This document shows, one piece after another, positions 1-7,543 of a stretch of 54,068 bases of DNA. The stretch lies in NCBI GenBank assembly GCA_025357875.1, contig JANYLK010000137.1, forward strand, positions 1 to 54,068, in the 5' to 3' direction. A model generated the notes under the pieces. It was not told where the DNA came from. It searched no databases and worked only from the letters and a program-made list of their open reading frames with translations. The stretch comes from Granulicella sp. GTDB taxonomy: Bacteria > Acidobacteriota > Terriglobia > Terriglobales > Acidobacteriaceae. A program made the translations under genes and the position numbers. The stretch's first letter is position 1. Each line of letters begins with the position of its first letter.

Positions 1-54
1 CTCGACTGGCTTTAGAGTTTGATTTTAGGGAGTCCGATGACGCCCTAAACAGAT

Positions 55-90
55 CAGCCCCAATCCTCGCTGCCGCAAGGGTTGGGGCTG
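55..90 (+). terminator. Stem-loop at the end of the putative integrated element
   Basis: A 12-base-pair inverted repeat (arms beginning CAGCCCCAAT and ending GTTGGGGCTG) surrounds a short loop. No T-tract follows, so intrinsic termination is uncertain. It lies in the stretch to the left of the tRNA-Leu fragment that I infer to be element DNA and may close a gene outside the window. Confidence 0.45.
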
Positions 91-146
91 ACATCTGGAA
101 CACGGCTTCAACCCCAGGGCAGGGTGCTGGAAGAATAGCGCGATTT

Positions 147-170
147 TTGACAGCAACTTTGACAGCAACT
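147..170 (+). repeat. Two tandem copies of TTGACAGCAACT
   Basis: Two perfect 12-base direct repeats sit head to tail about 100 bases before the tRNA-Leu fragment. Tandem short repeats next to a tRNA-type attachment site are typical of arm-type binding sites for tyrosine integrases; that role is an inference here, because no integrase gene is visible in the window. Confidence 0.5.
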
Positions 171-271
171 GGGATGGAATTCGGCTTATTTAGTTGGAAT
201 CAATGGATAGACATGACGCGTAAACCAAACAAAACAATACGCAGCGGCACGCTACGGACGATAACTCTGTA

Positions 272-328
272 AACTCAAAATCCGCCGAGGGCAACCTCAT
301 GGGGGTTCGATTCCCCCTCCCGGCACCA
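272..328 (+). pseudogene. 3' part of tRNA-Leu(CAA), probable attachment-site remnant
   Basis: From the anticodon loop (CTCAAAA, anticodon CAA) onward the sequence reads as a proper tRNA-Leu: 3' anticodon strand TCCGCC, a long variable arm GAGGGCAACCTC, a perfect T-arm (GGGGG TTCGATT CCCCC), the acceptor strand TCCCGGC, then ACCA. The 5' half (GCCGGGA acceptor strand, D-arm, 5' anticodon strand) is absent immediately upstream. A 3' tRNA fragment followed by its own terminator is what integration of a genomic island into the 3' end of a tRNA gene leaves at the distal junction. The seven bases GCAGCGG at 241-247 match the expected 5' anticodon strand, so an interrupted gene is a weaker alternative. 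Confidence 0.65.
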
Positions 329-348
329 CATTTTTTTAAAGGGTTATG

Positions 349-386
349 ACGATTCGGTCTCCCAAATTGGGAGGCCGAATCGTTTT
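349..386 (+). terminator. Intrinsic terminator after the tRNA-Leu fragment
   Basis: The arms ACGATTCGG-t-CTCCC and GGGAG-g-CCGAATCGT pair with one mismatch around an AAATT loop and are followed by TTTT. It stands 20 bases after the tRNA-Leu fragment, so it is probably that gene's native terminator. It can also serve the convergent polyprenyl synthase gene on the other strand. Confidence 0.75.
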
Positions 387-410
387 GGTGGTGGTTGCGC
401 TATTCGTTAT

Positions 411-1400
411 TCAGCGGTCGCGGGTGGTGACGAAGCCGGGAACCCAGAGGAGAGCGCGCTTGGCGTCGGTGTCGGGCAGGTCGGCGATGGAGAGACGCGC
501 TGCCTCGGCGTAGGCGCAGGCTGTGTCCATGGCGTACGCGATTGAGCCGTGGCGCTCAAGGATCTCGAGTATCTGCGGGTGGGAGACGGTGGAGAAACTG
601 CGTTCGGCGAGGACAGTGCGGATGGCTTCGCGATCGGCTCCGGTGCCGCGTTCGAGCGCGTGGATGATGGCGAGGGTAGCTTTTCCTTCGCGGAGATCGC
701 TGGCCGCTGGCTTTCCTAAAACCTCTTCGGCGGCTGTTAGATCAAGGACGTCGTCGACGATCTGGAAGGCGAGGCCGAGGTTTCGCCCGTATTCACCTAG
801 TTGCGATTCAGTCTCCTTGGGGGAGTGAGTGATGGCGGCGCCGAGTTGCATGGAGACCGAGAAGAGGCATGCTGTCTTGCGGAAGATGAGGTCGAAGTAT
901 TCCTCTTCGTTGATGAGGTGGCCGAGCTTCTGCATTTGTAGAAGCTCGCCCTCGACCATCTGCTGTGTGAGCGAGATGAGGAGTTCGAGGACACGGAAGT
1001 TGCGCTCTTCGAGGGCGTAGGCGAAGGATTGCATGTAGAGCCAGTCGCCGGCGAGGACGCACTTGGCGTTACCCCAGGTCGTATTCGAAGAGGGGCGGCC
1101 GCGGCGGGTGTTGGCTTCGTCAATGATGTCGTCGTGGACGAGGGTGGCGGTGTGGAGCATTTCCACCACTGCGCCGAGGCGGATGCGCGAGTGGGTTTCG
1201 CAGCCGAGCGCCTTGGCGGAGAGAAGAAGGAGCAAGGGGCGGATGCGCTTGCCGCCGCCGGCCATGAGGTACTGCGCGATGTCGGTGATGACTTCGACGT
1301 TAGAGGCGGACTGGCGGGTAAATTCCTGTTCGATCGCGGCGAGGTCGTCCCGGAGCAGGTCGAAGACCTCTTTAGACGTCGCGATGGAAAGAGTACTCAC
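411..1400 (-). CDS. Polyprenyl diphosphate synthase (trans-isoprenyl chain elongation)
   Basis: This enzyme condenses isopentenyl diphosphate units onto an allylic diphosphate to make a long isoprenoid chain, probably the side chain of a respiratory quinone. The 329 residues match the family length. The first aspartate-rich motif DDIID is at residues 90-94, followed by RRGRPS. The second, FQIVDDVLD, is at 212-220. The GGGKRIRP substrate-binding segment is at 48-55. The start at MSTLSIATS is the first ATG and suits the family. The gene is convergent with the tRNA-Leu fragment and shares its terminator region. Motifs make the family certain; chain length (octaprenyl, nonaprenyl or other) cannot be read from the sequence. 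Confidence 0.93.
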   Translation of the reverse strand: MSTLSIATSKEVFDLLRDDLAAIEQEFTRQSASNVEVITDIAQYLMAGGGKRIRPLLLLLSAKALGCETHSRIRLGAVVEMLHTATLVHDDIIDEANTRRGRPSSNTTWGNAKCVLAGDWLYMQSFAYALEERNFRVLELLISLTQQMVEGELLQMQKLGHLINEEEYFDLIFRKTACLFSVSMQLGAAITHSPKETESQLGEYGRNLGLAFQIVDDVLDLTAAEEVLGKPAASDLREGKATLAIIHALERGTGADREAIRTVLAERSFSTVSHPQILEILERHGSIAYAMDTACAYAEAARLSIADLPDTDAKRALLWVPGFVTTRDR

Positions 1401-1482
1401 TCAACTTTAGAGTAGCAGGTTGGGGCGGCTGCATCGATAGGCGTGGAGGCGGTTATTGAGCCTGTAGATCTATCATGAGCTA

Positions 1483-2007
1483 ATGTTTTGCTGGATTGAC
1501 ATCTGGAGCCACGTCCGCGGATTTGCGAACCTGGCGGGCATCGTTTTGTTTCCGACTCTGCTGATTTTGATGCTCTGGTCGCCGGAACGATGGGTAAGTC
1601 GGCGTTGGCTTCGAATTGCGCTTCGCTTGCTTGCCGCTGTGCCCGCTGCTGGGATTGTTTTCCTCTTGCCTGCCATTTTGCTTGCGGGAATGCTCGAAGC
1701 TGGGGATTCCTCGCCAGAGATGAAACCTGTCGTTTCTCCAGATGGAAAGACAGTCGCCGTATTGAAGTATCAGGCTGGATTTCTAGGCCGCGATGGCTTG
1801 ACGGTGCGGCTGCGGAAGGTCGGAGGCTGCCAATGCGGAGTTGCGTACGAGCATTTTGGATCAGATTACCTAGGCGCGACCGACATTGCTTGGATTGACA
1901 GTTCCAATTTAAAAATCAGCTATTTTGCGGATCGAGATCACATCCAGATGTGTCATAACACCGCAGGAAGCATCCACGTTGAATGCGTCGTCAAAACAAC
2001 TCGCTGA
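1483..2007 (+). CDS. Hypothetical membrane protein, 174 aa
   Basis: I do not recognise this family. Two hydrophobic stretches (about residues 10-32 and 42-70) would anchor the protein in the inner membrane. The remaining ~100 residues are polar and begin with PVVSPDGKTVAVLKY, which resembles one beta-blade strand pair of TolB/WD40-like proteins. A CQC pair lies near the middle of the soluble part. It stands alone between two minus-strand genes, and codon use looks like that of its neighbours, so it is probably a real gene. Confidence 0.6.
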   Translation: MFCWIDIWSHVRGFANLAGIVLFPTLLILMLWSPERWVSRRWLRIALRLLAAVPAAGIVFLLPAILLAGMLEAGDSSPEMKPVVSPDGKTVAVLKYQAGFLGRDGLTVRLRKVGGCQCGVAYEHFGSDYLGATDIAWIDSSNLKISYFADRDHIQMCHNTAGSIHVECVVKTTR

Positions 2008-2028
2008 GCATATTTGGGGCGGATGTTT

Positions 2029-2526
2029 CTAGTTGCGGAAATTGGTGAACTGGAGTTCGACGCCGAAGTCTCCGGCGCGAAGCTTGGCCATGATCTGCTG
2101 CAGGATGTCGCGATCCTTGCTGACAACGCGGACTGTGTCTCCCTGAATGCTGGCCTGAACCTTCAGCTTGGAGTCTTTGATGGCGGCGACGATCTTCTTT
2201 GCATTCTCTGAGGCGATGCCCTGCTTGAGCTTGATCTTCTGGCGCACGGAGGAGTTCGTGGCCGGCTCAAGCTTCTCATATTCGAGGTTCTTGAGCGAGA
2301 TGCCGCGCTTGACGAGTCTCTGCGAGAGTATCTCGATGACAGCTTTCAGTGTGTACTCGTCCTGACTCGCAAGCTGGATGGTTTCGTCGCCTTCAAGTTC
2401 GATCTTCGATTTCGAATCCTTGAGATCGAAGCGAGTGTGGATCTCTTTCGAGGCCTGGTCGATGGCGTTCTTTACTTCCTGAAGTTCTACTTTGCTCACT
2501 ACGTCGAAGCTATTGTCGGATGCCAT
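2029..2526 (-). CDS. yajQ: YajQ-family nucleotide-binding protein
   Basis: The 165 residues align end to end with YajQ: the opening NSFDVVSKVELQEVKNAIDQ, the middle DEYTLKAVIEILSQRLVKRG, and the closing RDILQQIMAKLRAGDFGV are hallmarks. Members fold as two ferredoxin-like domains and bind nucleotides; in Xanthomonas and Pseudomonas a homologue is a cyclic di-GMP effector. Whether this one binds c-di-GMP is not visible. The ATG start is the family's usual start. TatD follows on the same strand after a 28-base gap from the view of the minus strand's upstream side, so the two genes may be transcribed together. Confidence 0.92.
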   Translation of the reverse strand: MASDNSFDVVSKVELQEVKNAIDQASKEIHTRFDLKDSKSKIELEGDETIQLASQDEYTLKAVIEILSQRLVKRGISLKNLEYEKLEPATNSSVRQKIKLKQGIASENAKKIVAAIKDSKLKVQASIQGDTVRVVSKDRDILQQIMAKLRAGDFGVELQFTNFRN

Positions 2527-2554
2527 GAAGGACAGTATAGAGCAGGCGCGAGAT

Positions 2555-3421
2555 TCAAGGTTCGAGGTTCGAGGTCGTCGAAAACAGCGTACGGAAGTTG
2601 GCGGTGGTCAGGGTTGCGAGGGTCTCTGGCGAGATGACGCGAAGGTTGGCGAGGGCGGCGGCTGTGTGGATGACGAGGGCGGGCTCGTTGCGCTGGCCGC
2701 GATGCGGAATGGGCGCGAGAAATGGGGCGTCCGTTTCGACCAGGATGCGATCTGCGGGAGCGAAGGCTGCGGCTTCGCGGATGGATTTTGCTGCAGGGTA
2801 GGTTAGGTTGCCGGCGAAGGAGAGATAGAAGCCGGCGTCCAGCGATCGGCGGGCGTGGTCGACGGTACCGGAGAAGCAGTGCATGATGCCGGCTGGAGTG
2901 GCAGGGTGTGATTCTGGTGCCCAGTGTATGGCGATCAGGGCCAGGAGGTCTTCCCAGGCGTCCGCTGGGCCGAACTTCTGCTTGGCGGCGGGCGTGGCGA
3001 GCTCGGAGGTGCGGCAGTGGATGAGGACGGGTTTGCTGGCCGCTGCCGCGAGGTTGAGTTGGGCGACGAAGGCGGCTTGCTGGGTGGCGATGTCCGGATT
3101 GTCGACGTGGTAGTAGTCGAGGCCAATCTCGCCGATGGCGATGCATCGGGGGTTGGCTGCTAGGGTTGCTAGTTGGGTTATTGCTTCCGGCGTCACGGAG
3201 GCGGCTTCCTGGGGGTGGATTCCGGCGCTCGCGTAGACGGCGGGAAGGTCGGCAGAGTGGGTCGACTCCGCAATTTCGAGGGCGCGGTGCATCTGGTGCG
3301 GACCGTCGCCTATGCCGATCGCCAGGATGGTACGAACGCCAGAGGCGTAGGCGCGGGTGAGGACCTCCGGGAGGTCATCCGCGTACATGTCGAGGTGGGC
3401 GTGGGAGTCGATGAGGTGCAC
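2555..3421 (-). CDS. tatD: TatD-family metal-dependent hydrolase (deoxyribonuclease-like)
   Basis: The protein has the TIM-barrel metal ligands of TatD in order: LIDSHAHLD at the N-terminus, GEIGLDYY, PVLIHCRTSE, GIMHCFSG and LVETDAPFLAP near the C-terminus. TatD enzymes are 3'-5' exonucleases acting on damaged or single-stranded DNA, or D-aminoacyl hydrolase relatives. I chose the GTG that gives MHLIDSHAHLD, the family's normal beginning, with a weak GGA upstream. A TTG 69 bases further upstream (at 3490) would overlap the stop codon of the preceding hydrolase gene as TTGA and cannot be excluded. Confidence 0.88.
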   Translation of the reverse strand: MHLIDSHAHLDMYADDLPEVLTRAYASGVRTILAIGIGDGPHQMHRALEIAESTHSADLPAVYASAGIHPQEAASVTPEAITQLATLAANPRCIAIGEIGLDYYHVDNPDIATQQAAFVAQLNLAAAASKPVLIHCRTSELATPAAKQKFGPADAWEDLLALIAIHWAPESHPATPAGIMHCFSGTVDHARRSLDAGFYLSFAGNLTYPAAKSIREAAAFAPADRILVETDAPFLAPIPHRGQRNEPALVIHTAAALANLRVISPETLATLTTANFRTLFSTTSNLEP

Positions 3422-3486
3422 GGTTTGTCCAGATTGGCGCGAGGATGATCGTAAGGGGAAAGCGGAACTATTTGGCACTGCCTGGA

Positions 3487-4704
3487 TCAATTTGCGGCCG
3501 TTTGTTTGATTGCCACCTTATTAAAAATATGAGCACAAAAATTAATTACGCGTAATTTCTCCCGCAGGGAGGCGGGCAGACCGACAGAGACGTGCGCGAG
3601 CCAAGGTGATATAAAAACGTGGAGGTCCGGGTTTCCCGCGGCTTCCTGGCGCATCCATTCAATCTCTCCTTCGGGAAACGCTCCATCGTTTGTGCCATGA
3701 AGGACGAACAGCGGAATTTTCAGGTCCTTCACGACGCTGGAGGGTGAGATAGCTTCCATCTCGGCACTGTGGCGGGCCAGAGCGTCTAAGTAGAGTTGTC
3801 GCATTTGGGGAGTGTTTACCTTCTGTAACTCATCAAACTCCCGTTGTTGGTTGGAATCTAGGCGCAACAGGGCCGGATCATCGGGCGGCAATGGATGTCC
3901 TCCATTGTCGTCTAGCCGACTTACGACCGATGAAATTGCGGGAACGTCACGGAGCGGGATGAGCTCACTAAGATATGGGGACGTGATAAGGAGAGGGCCG
4001 AGCGGTTGGCCGGTGTAGGCGTTCCCATTCGGATCGTTTACGCGTTCATGCAAGTAGTAACGGGCGATAGATCCAAGGTCGTTGTACCCGGAGAAACTGA
4101 CGATCATCTTGACATTCCCGGCAACAGAGGATTGGGCGGCTGCGGGGATAATCATGCCTGCGCCAAAACTGATACCGAAAGCTGCTACCTGCTGTCCAGT
4201 GTGGTGCGCCGTCCAACGAATTACATCGCCGATAACGATGAGGTCACTGGGCAACATTTGGTCATGCGACGCTCCCGGCACCGTTGGCACGAAAACCTGG
4301 AACCCTACGGTGGCGAAGCGACTAGCAAATGCATTCAGATAATCATTCCGATTTCCGTCGCGAGCAAAACCGTGAATCAAGACGATGGGTGCTGGGTTTT
4401 TGATTCCGACAGGAGTGTAGATTCGCATCTGCACGGGCCCGGATGTCCCCTGAATAGAAGTATCCGATACGTCGAAGTGGGATCCGAAGAGATGGTCGTA
4501 GGCGCACAGCACCAATGGCTTCTTGGGGACGTGGTGCAGGACGGACGCGGCCCTCAGCATTTGGAAGCTATAACCCCCGCAAAAAGCCAGGAGCACGGCG
4601 ACACCGATGCTAATCAAAACAACATTTTGGTTTAGAAGAAAGAGGCTCCGCGGTTGCTTCCTTCGGGTGGGGAGTTTAGACAGGCCCGAATTGCCCGAAA
4701 TCAT
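3487..4704 (-). CDS. Membrane-anchored alpha/beta hydrolase
   Basis: A single transmembrane segment at about residues 26-47 anchors the 405-residue protein, leaving the enzyme domain outside the cytoplasm. The oxyanion segment HGF is at 111-113, the nucleophile elbow GISFGAG at 177-183 (Ser179), a candidate acid in GTND (Asp340), and the histidine in LAHVSVGL (His371). An esterase or dienelactone-hydrolase-like activity is likely; the substrate is not evident. The gene lies just upstream of tatD on the same strand. The ATG start precedes a basic N-terminus, as expected for an N-in anchor. Confidence 0.8.
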   Translation of the reverse strand: MISGNSGLSKLPTRRKQPRSLFLLNQNVVLISIGVAVLLAFCGGYSFQMLRAASVLHHVPKKPLVLCAYDHLFGSHFDVSDTSIQGTSGPVQMRIYTPVGIKNPAPIVLIHGFARDGNRNDYLNAFASRFATVGFQVFVPTVPGASHDQMLPSDLIVIGDVIRWTAHHTGQQVAAFGISFGAGMIIPAAAQSSVAGNVKMIVSFSGYNDLGSIARYYLHERVNDPNGNAYTGQPLGPLLITSPYLSELIPLRDVPAISSVVSRLDDNGGHPLPPDDPALLRLDSNQQREFDELQKVNTPQMRQLYLDALARHSAEMEAISPSSVVKDLKIPLFVLHGTNDGAFPEGEIEWMRQEAAGNPDLHVFISPWLAHVSVGLPASLREKLRVINFCAHIFNKVAIKQTAAN

Positions 4705-4853
4705 ATCTTATAGGATTGCGAATTGCAACTTTAGGATGTCTGCGACTCGAAAGCTGCGGTCCGTTTGTTAGTCTAGCGTTCCCCATTTTGCAACATGACG
4801 GCCGGCGGGGCAGCCCTACAGGATATGGCGCAGCTAAGGTAGCATAGCGATCG

Positions 4854-5405
4854 ATGAAGACAATAAGCCGTCGTGAGCTTTGTGTGGCTCTTCCTGCGTT
4901 CGCTGCCCTTGGTGGGATTGCGTCAAAAGCCACCGCAGCGCAGGTCCATGCATCCAGATTTTCGGCCCCTCAAAGCCCGCCGCCGGCACGCCAGACCGTG
5001 CCGGCCAAGGACGCTCCTGACGCGTCGGTCGCCGGTGCGGGGACAGTTGGTGCGGCGCGTGCCATTGCATTCGACCAGATGGCGCTGCGAACGATGGCCA
5101 ATGGAGAGATTCGGGACATCGCGCATGGGACTCTGGCTAACGGCGAGACCGTCAATTTGCACCAATCGGTGCAGGTGGTTAAGGCGACCCCCAGTCCGCT
5201 GCACGTAATTCATCACTCGGAGTTCATCCTGGTGCGCGAAGGTGATTTGGAGTTCCAACATGAGGCTGCGGGGAAGGTAGTGACGGAGGAAGTGGGCCAG
5301 GGCGGCGTCGTGTACTTCGCGTTTGGCACGAAGCACGCGGTGAAGAACGTGGGGAGTGTGCCGCCGAGGTACTTTATGGTGGCGATTGGCGGGGACGCGA
5401 ATTAG
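4854..5405 (+). CDS. Tat-exported cupin-domain protein, first of a pair
   Basis: The N-terminus carries a twin-arginine-like signal (SRRELCVALPAFAAL, then an Ala-rich end near residue 29), so the protein is probably exported folded. The C-terminal half is a single cupin barrel (HHSEFILVREGDLEF ... GGVVYFAFGTKHAVKNVG). Its neighbour downstream keeps the canonical HKH of cupin motif 1, whereas here the matching stretch reads LHVIHHSE, so one metal-binding histidine appears changed. The two genes are 41-50 bases apart and share order and signal style, which points to a local duplication. Substrate unknown. Confidence 0.78.
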   Translation: MKTISRRELCVALPAFAALGGIASKATAAQVHASRFSAPQSPPPARQTVPAKDAPDASVAGAGTVGAARAIAFDQMALRTMANGEIRDIAHGTLANGETVNLHQSVQVVKATPSPLHVIHHSEFILVREGDLEFQHEAAGKVVTEEVGQGGVVYFAFGTKHAVKNVGSVPPRYFMVAIGGDAN

Positions 5406-5446
5406 TAAGGTGCCAAAGTTCAATCTGGCAGTGTAGGCTTTTGCGA

Positions 5447-5959
5447 ATGAATGCTATGAACCGTCGTGACTTGTGTATTGCTATTTCCAGTTTTGCTGCG
5501 TTGGCTGCGGTTGCGGCGGAAGCCCAATCTCAGGAGACTGGTACTTTGCCGGAGGTGGTGACCGTGCCTGCGTCAACGGGATCGGGGACTGATGCCGGGC
5601 TATCTGCTCAGCGGACGTTTCAGTTTGGCGATCTTCCGGTAGTTAAGACGGCAAACGGCGAAAGTCGCGCGGTAACCCGTGGCGTGCTGCCGACTGGCGA
5701 AGCAGTGGAGTTGCACGAGACCACGTTATTGCCAGGGCATATGCCACATCCGCCGCATAAACATCGGCACTCGGAGTTCATGCTGATCCGCGAAGGCCTG
5801 TTGGAGTTCGATAACAATGGCACACCGGAGCGGGTAGGGCCGGGCGGAGTGATATTTGCCGCATCGAACGTAATGCACGGGCTGAAGAATGTCGGCCAGA
5901 CGAGTGCAAATTATTTTGTGCTTGCGGTCGGGCGCGAGAGCCTGGCGACATCGGTATGA
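5447..5959 (+). CDS. Tat-exported cupin-domain protein, second of a pair
   Basis: This paralogue of the preceding gene begins with a similar signal (MNRRDLCIAISSFAALAA). The cupin motif 1 is complete (PHPPHKHRHSEFMLIREG) and motif 2 reads PGGVIFAASNVMHGLKNVG, so a bound divalent metal is expected. I chose the ATG at MNAMNRRD; a TTG six bases earlier or the ATG nine bases later are possible. The likely place of action is the periplasm. Small exported cupins of this kind are common in Acidobacteriota but their substrates are not established. Confidence 0.8.
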   Translation: MNAMNRRDLCIAISSFAALAAVAAEAQSQETGTLPEVVTVPASTGSGTDAGLSAQRTFQFGDLPVVKTANGESRAVTRGVLPTGEAVELHETTLLPGHMPHPPHKHRHSEFMLIREGLLEFDNNGTPERVGPGGVIFAASNVMHGLKNVGQTSANYFVLAVGRESLATSV

Positions 5960-5988
5960 GCGCGGGCTTACGAGCAAGAGCATAAAAC

Positions 5989-6018
5989 GGAGATTCTTCA
6001 CTCTGCTCAGAATGACAG
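5989..6018 (+). repeat. Dispersed short palindromic repeat, copy 1
   Basis: The element reads GGAGATTCTT-CACTCTGCTC-AGAATGACAG, an imperfect hairpin with GATTCT pairing to AGAAT. Related copies lie at 9888-9918 (inside rlmN), 25695-25725 and 48941-48970. This copy lies between the second cupin gene and the convergent GH105 gene. Confidence 0.7.
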
Positions 6019-6032
6019 ACAATTGGTATCGG

Positions 6033-7331
6033 CTACTTGTTTGGGTGTCTGGTTGCGGCCATCTTGTGGATCTCGCTGCCTGCGAGAAGGAACCCGCCGA
6101 CGCCATAGTTGTAGCTCGCCGAGGGCTTGAACGATGACGGGGCTGCACCGGTTTGCTGGATGTCTCCGAGGCGGCCATCGGCGTAGACGTGCTTCAACAT
6201 GCCCGCCCATGCTTTGGTGACAACGGGTGTGTAGACCTTGCGATCGAGAACTCCGTTATTGATGCCCCAGGTGATGCCAAAGGTCATCAGTGCGGAACCG
6301 GAGATCTCAGGCTGGTCGAAGGCATTGGGGTCAAGCAGACCGGAGCGCCACAGGCCGTCGGCGCCCTGAATTTTGGCCAGGGCCGCGGCCATTTCTTTCA
6401 ATTGAGTCTCATACTTCACGCGCGCTGGATCGTCCTTCGGTAAATACTCGAGCGTGCGGGCGAGGCCGCCCATGACCCAACCTTCGCCGCGCGACCAGAA
6501 CATTTTCTGCCCATTCTTTTCTTTTCTGTCGAGGTAAGTGGCATCGCGAGAATAGAGGTGTGCCTGCGGGTCGTAGAGCAACTGCGAGGTCTTGACGAAT
6601 TCCTCGTCGAGATAACTGATGTACTTGGTGTCGCCGGTTGCGGCGTACATGCGTGCCCAGGTTGGGGGCGCCATGAACAGAGCATCGCACCACCACCAGG
6701 CGATTTTCTGGTTGGTCCCGAGTTCGACGCGTGGCGCGGCGAGGATATTGTTGAGCGCGGTCTGGATGGTAGCGATTTGTTCGGGCTGCTTGTCCTGAAG
6801 ATAGAGTTCGAGATAGGTCTGCGCAATGCTCATGTCGTCGCCGTTGGGAGTCATCGAACGAAGACCCCAGTTGTAGCCTTTGCCAACCTGCTCCATCGCA
6901 TCGCGGTATTGATTCTCGCCCAGCGAGGAAGCAGCTGCCATATATCCGGTATACAGGACGCTCCAGGTCCAGATGCGGCCATCAAGTTGGCGTGTGGGCT
7001 CGATGACGGTGAAGTATTGCTGGGACTGGGCTAGTTGCCAGTCGGCTACCTTGCGCATGGCTTTAGCGACGGCGGCCCGAGTGATAGCAGGGGAGAGATC
7101 TTTCGCTAGCGGGCCTGGATCGTCGGGAGAGGATCCGAATTCGCGCGAGTTGTCTTTGGTGATTCCGGCGAGGCGCATCGCATCGGTATTCGGCGGGGCG
7201 ACCGGAGTGTCGGTCAGACCGGACGTTGGCAGCGACGCGGGCGGCTGGGACAGTGCGCTGCGCGCGGATATTCCGAACACACAAACGCTTGCCGCTGTGG
7301 CTAACACACCCAGATTCCGCCGAACTGACAT
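6033..7331 (-). CDS. Glycoside hydrolase family 105 (unsaturated rhamnogalacturonyl/uronyl hydrolase)
   Basis: The protein is an (alpha/alpha)6-barrel of the YteR/GH88-GH105 type, about 430 residues after a signal peptide (MSVRRNLGVLATAASVCVF...ARSALSQ). Family landmarks are WTWSVLYTGYMA, IAWWWCDALFMAPPTWAR, FWSRGEGWVMGGLARTLEYLP and SGSALMTFGITWGINNG. Such enzymes hydrate the terminal 4,5-unsaturated uronic acid on oligosaccharides produced by pectate or rhamnogalacturonan lyases, here probably in the periplasm. I chose the second ATG because GAGGT stands seven bases before it; an ATG 15 bases earlier is in frame. No lyase or sugar transporter is adjacent. Confidence 0.88.
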   Translation of the reverse strand: MSVRRNLGVLATAASVCVFGISARSALSQPPASLPTSGLTDTPVAPPNTDAMRLAGITKDNSREFGSSPDDPGPLAKDLSPAITRAAVAKAMRKVADWQLAQSQQYFTVIEPTRQLDGRIWTWSVLYTGYMAAASSLGENQYRDAMEQVGKGYNWGLRSMTPNGDDMSIAQTYLELYLQDKQPEQIATIQTALNNILAAPRVELGTNQKIAWWWCDALFMAPPTWARMYAATGDTKYISYLDEEFVKTSQLLYDPQAHLYSRDATYLDRKEKNGQKMFWSRGEGWVMGGLARTLEYLPKDDPARVKYETQLKEMAAALAKIQGADGLWRSGLLDPNAFDQPEISGSALMTFGITWGINNGVLDRKVYTPVVTKAWAGMLKHVYADGRLGDIQQTGAAPSSFKPSASYNYGVGGFLLAGSEIHKMAATRHPNK

Positions 7332-7476
7332 TGACTTACCTCGCATTTGTATTCTGTCTTTTGAAAGCCGGAACCGCTCAATGAACCGCGAGTTCGGCAG
7401 GAGAATGATAACTGAAGGGTGCGACGAAAGCTAAGTTGTGGGTTTGGGCGCGCGGCTACTTCAAACACTTAGGGAT

Positions 7477-7543
7477 GAAAGCCCGCTGCTACCCCGGAAA
7501 CGTCTTGGCTACTCCGGCAGGAAAGCTCGCTGCTACTCCGGAA
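7477..7543 (+). repeat. Imperfect direct repeat between GH105 and M16 genes
   Basis: Two 23-base units beginning GAAAGC(C/T)CGCTGCTAC differ at only two positions and lie 44 bases apart, with another GGCTACTCCGG between them. The second unit abuts the stop codon of the M16 peptidase gene. It may be a small dispersed acidobacterial repeat; there is no further copy that I saw in the window. Confidence 0.55.
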
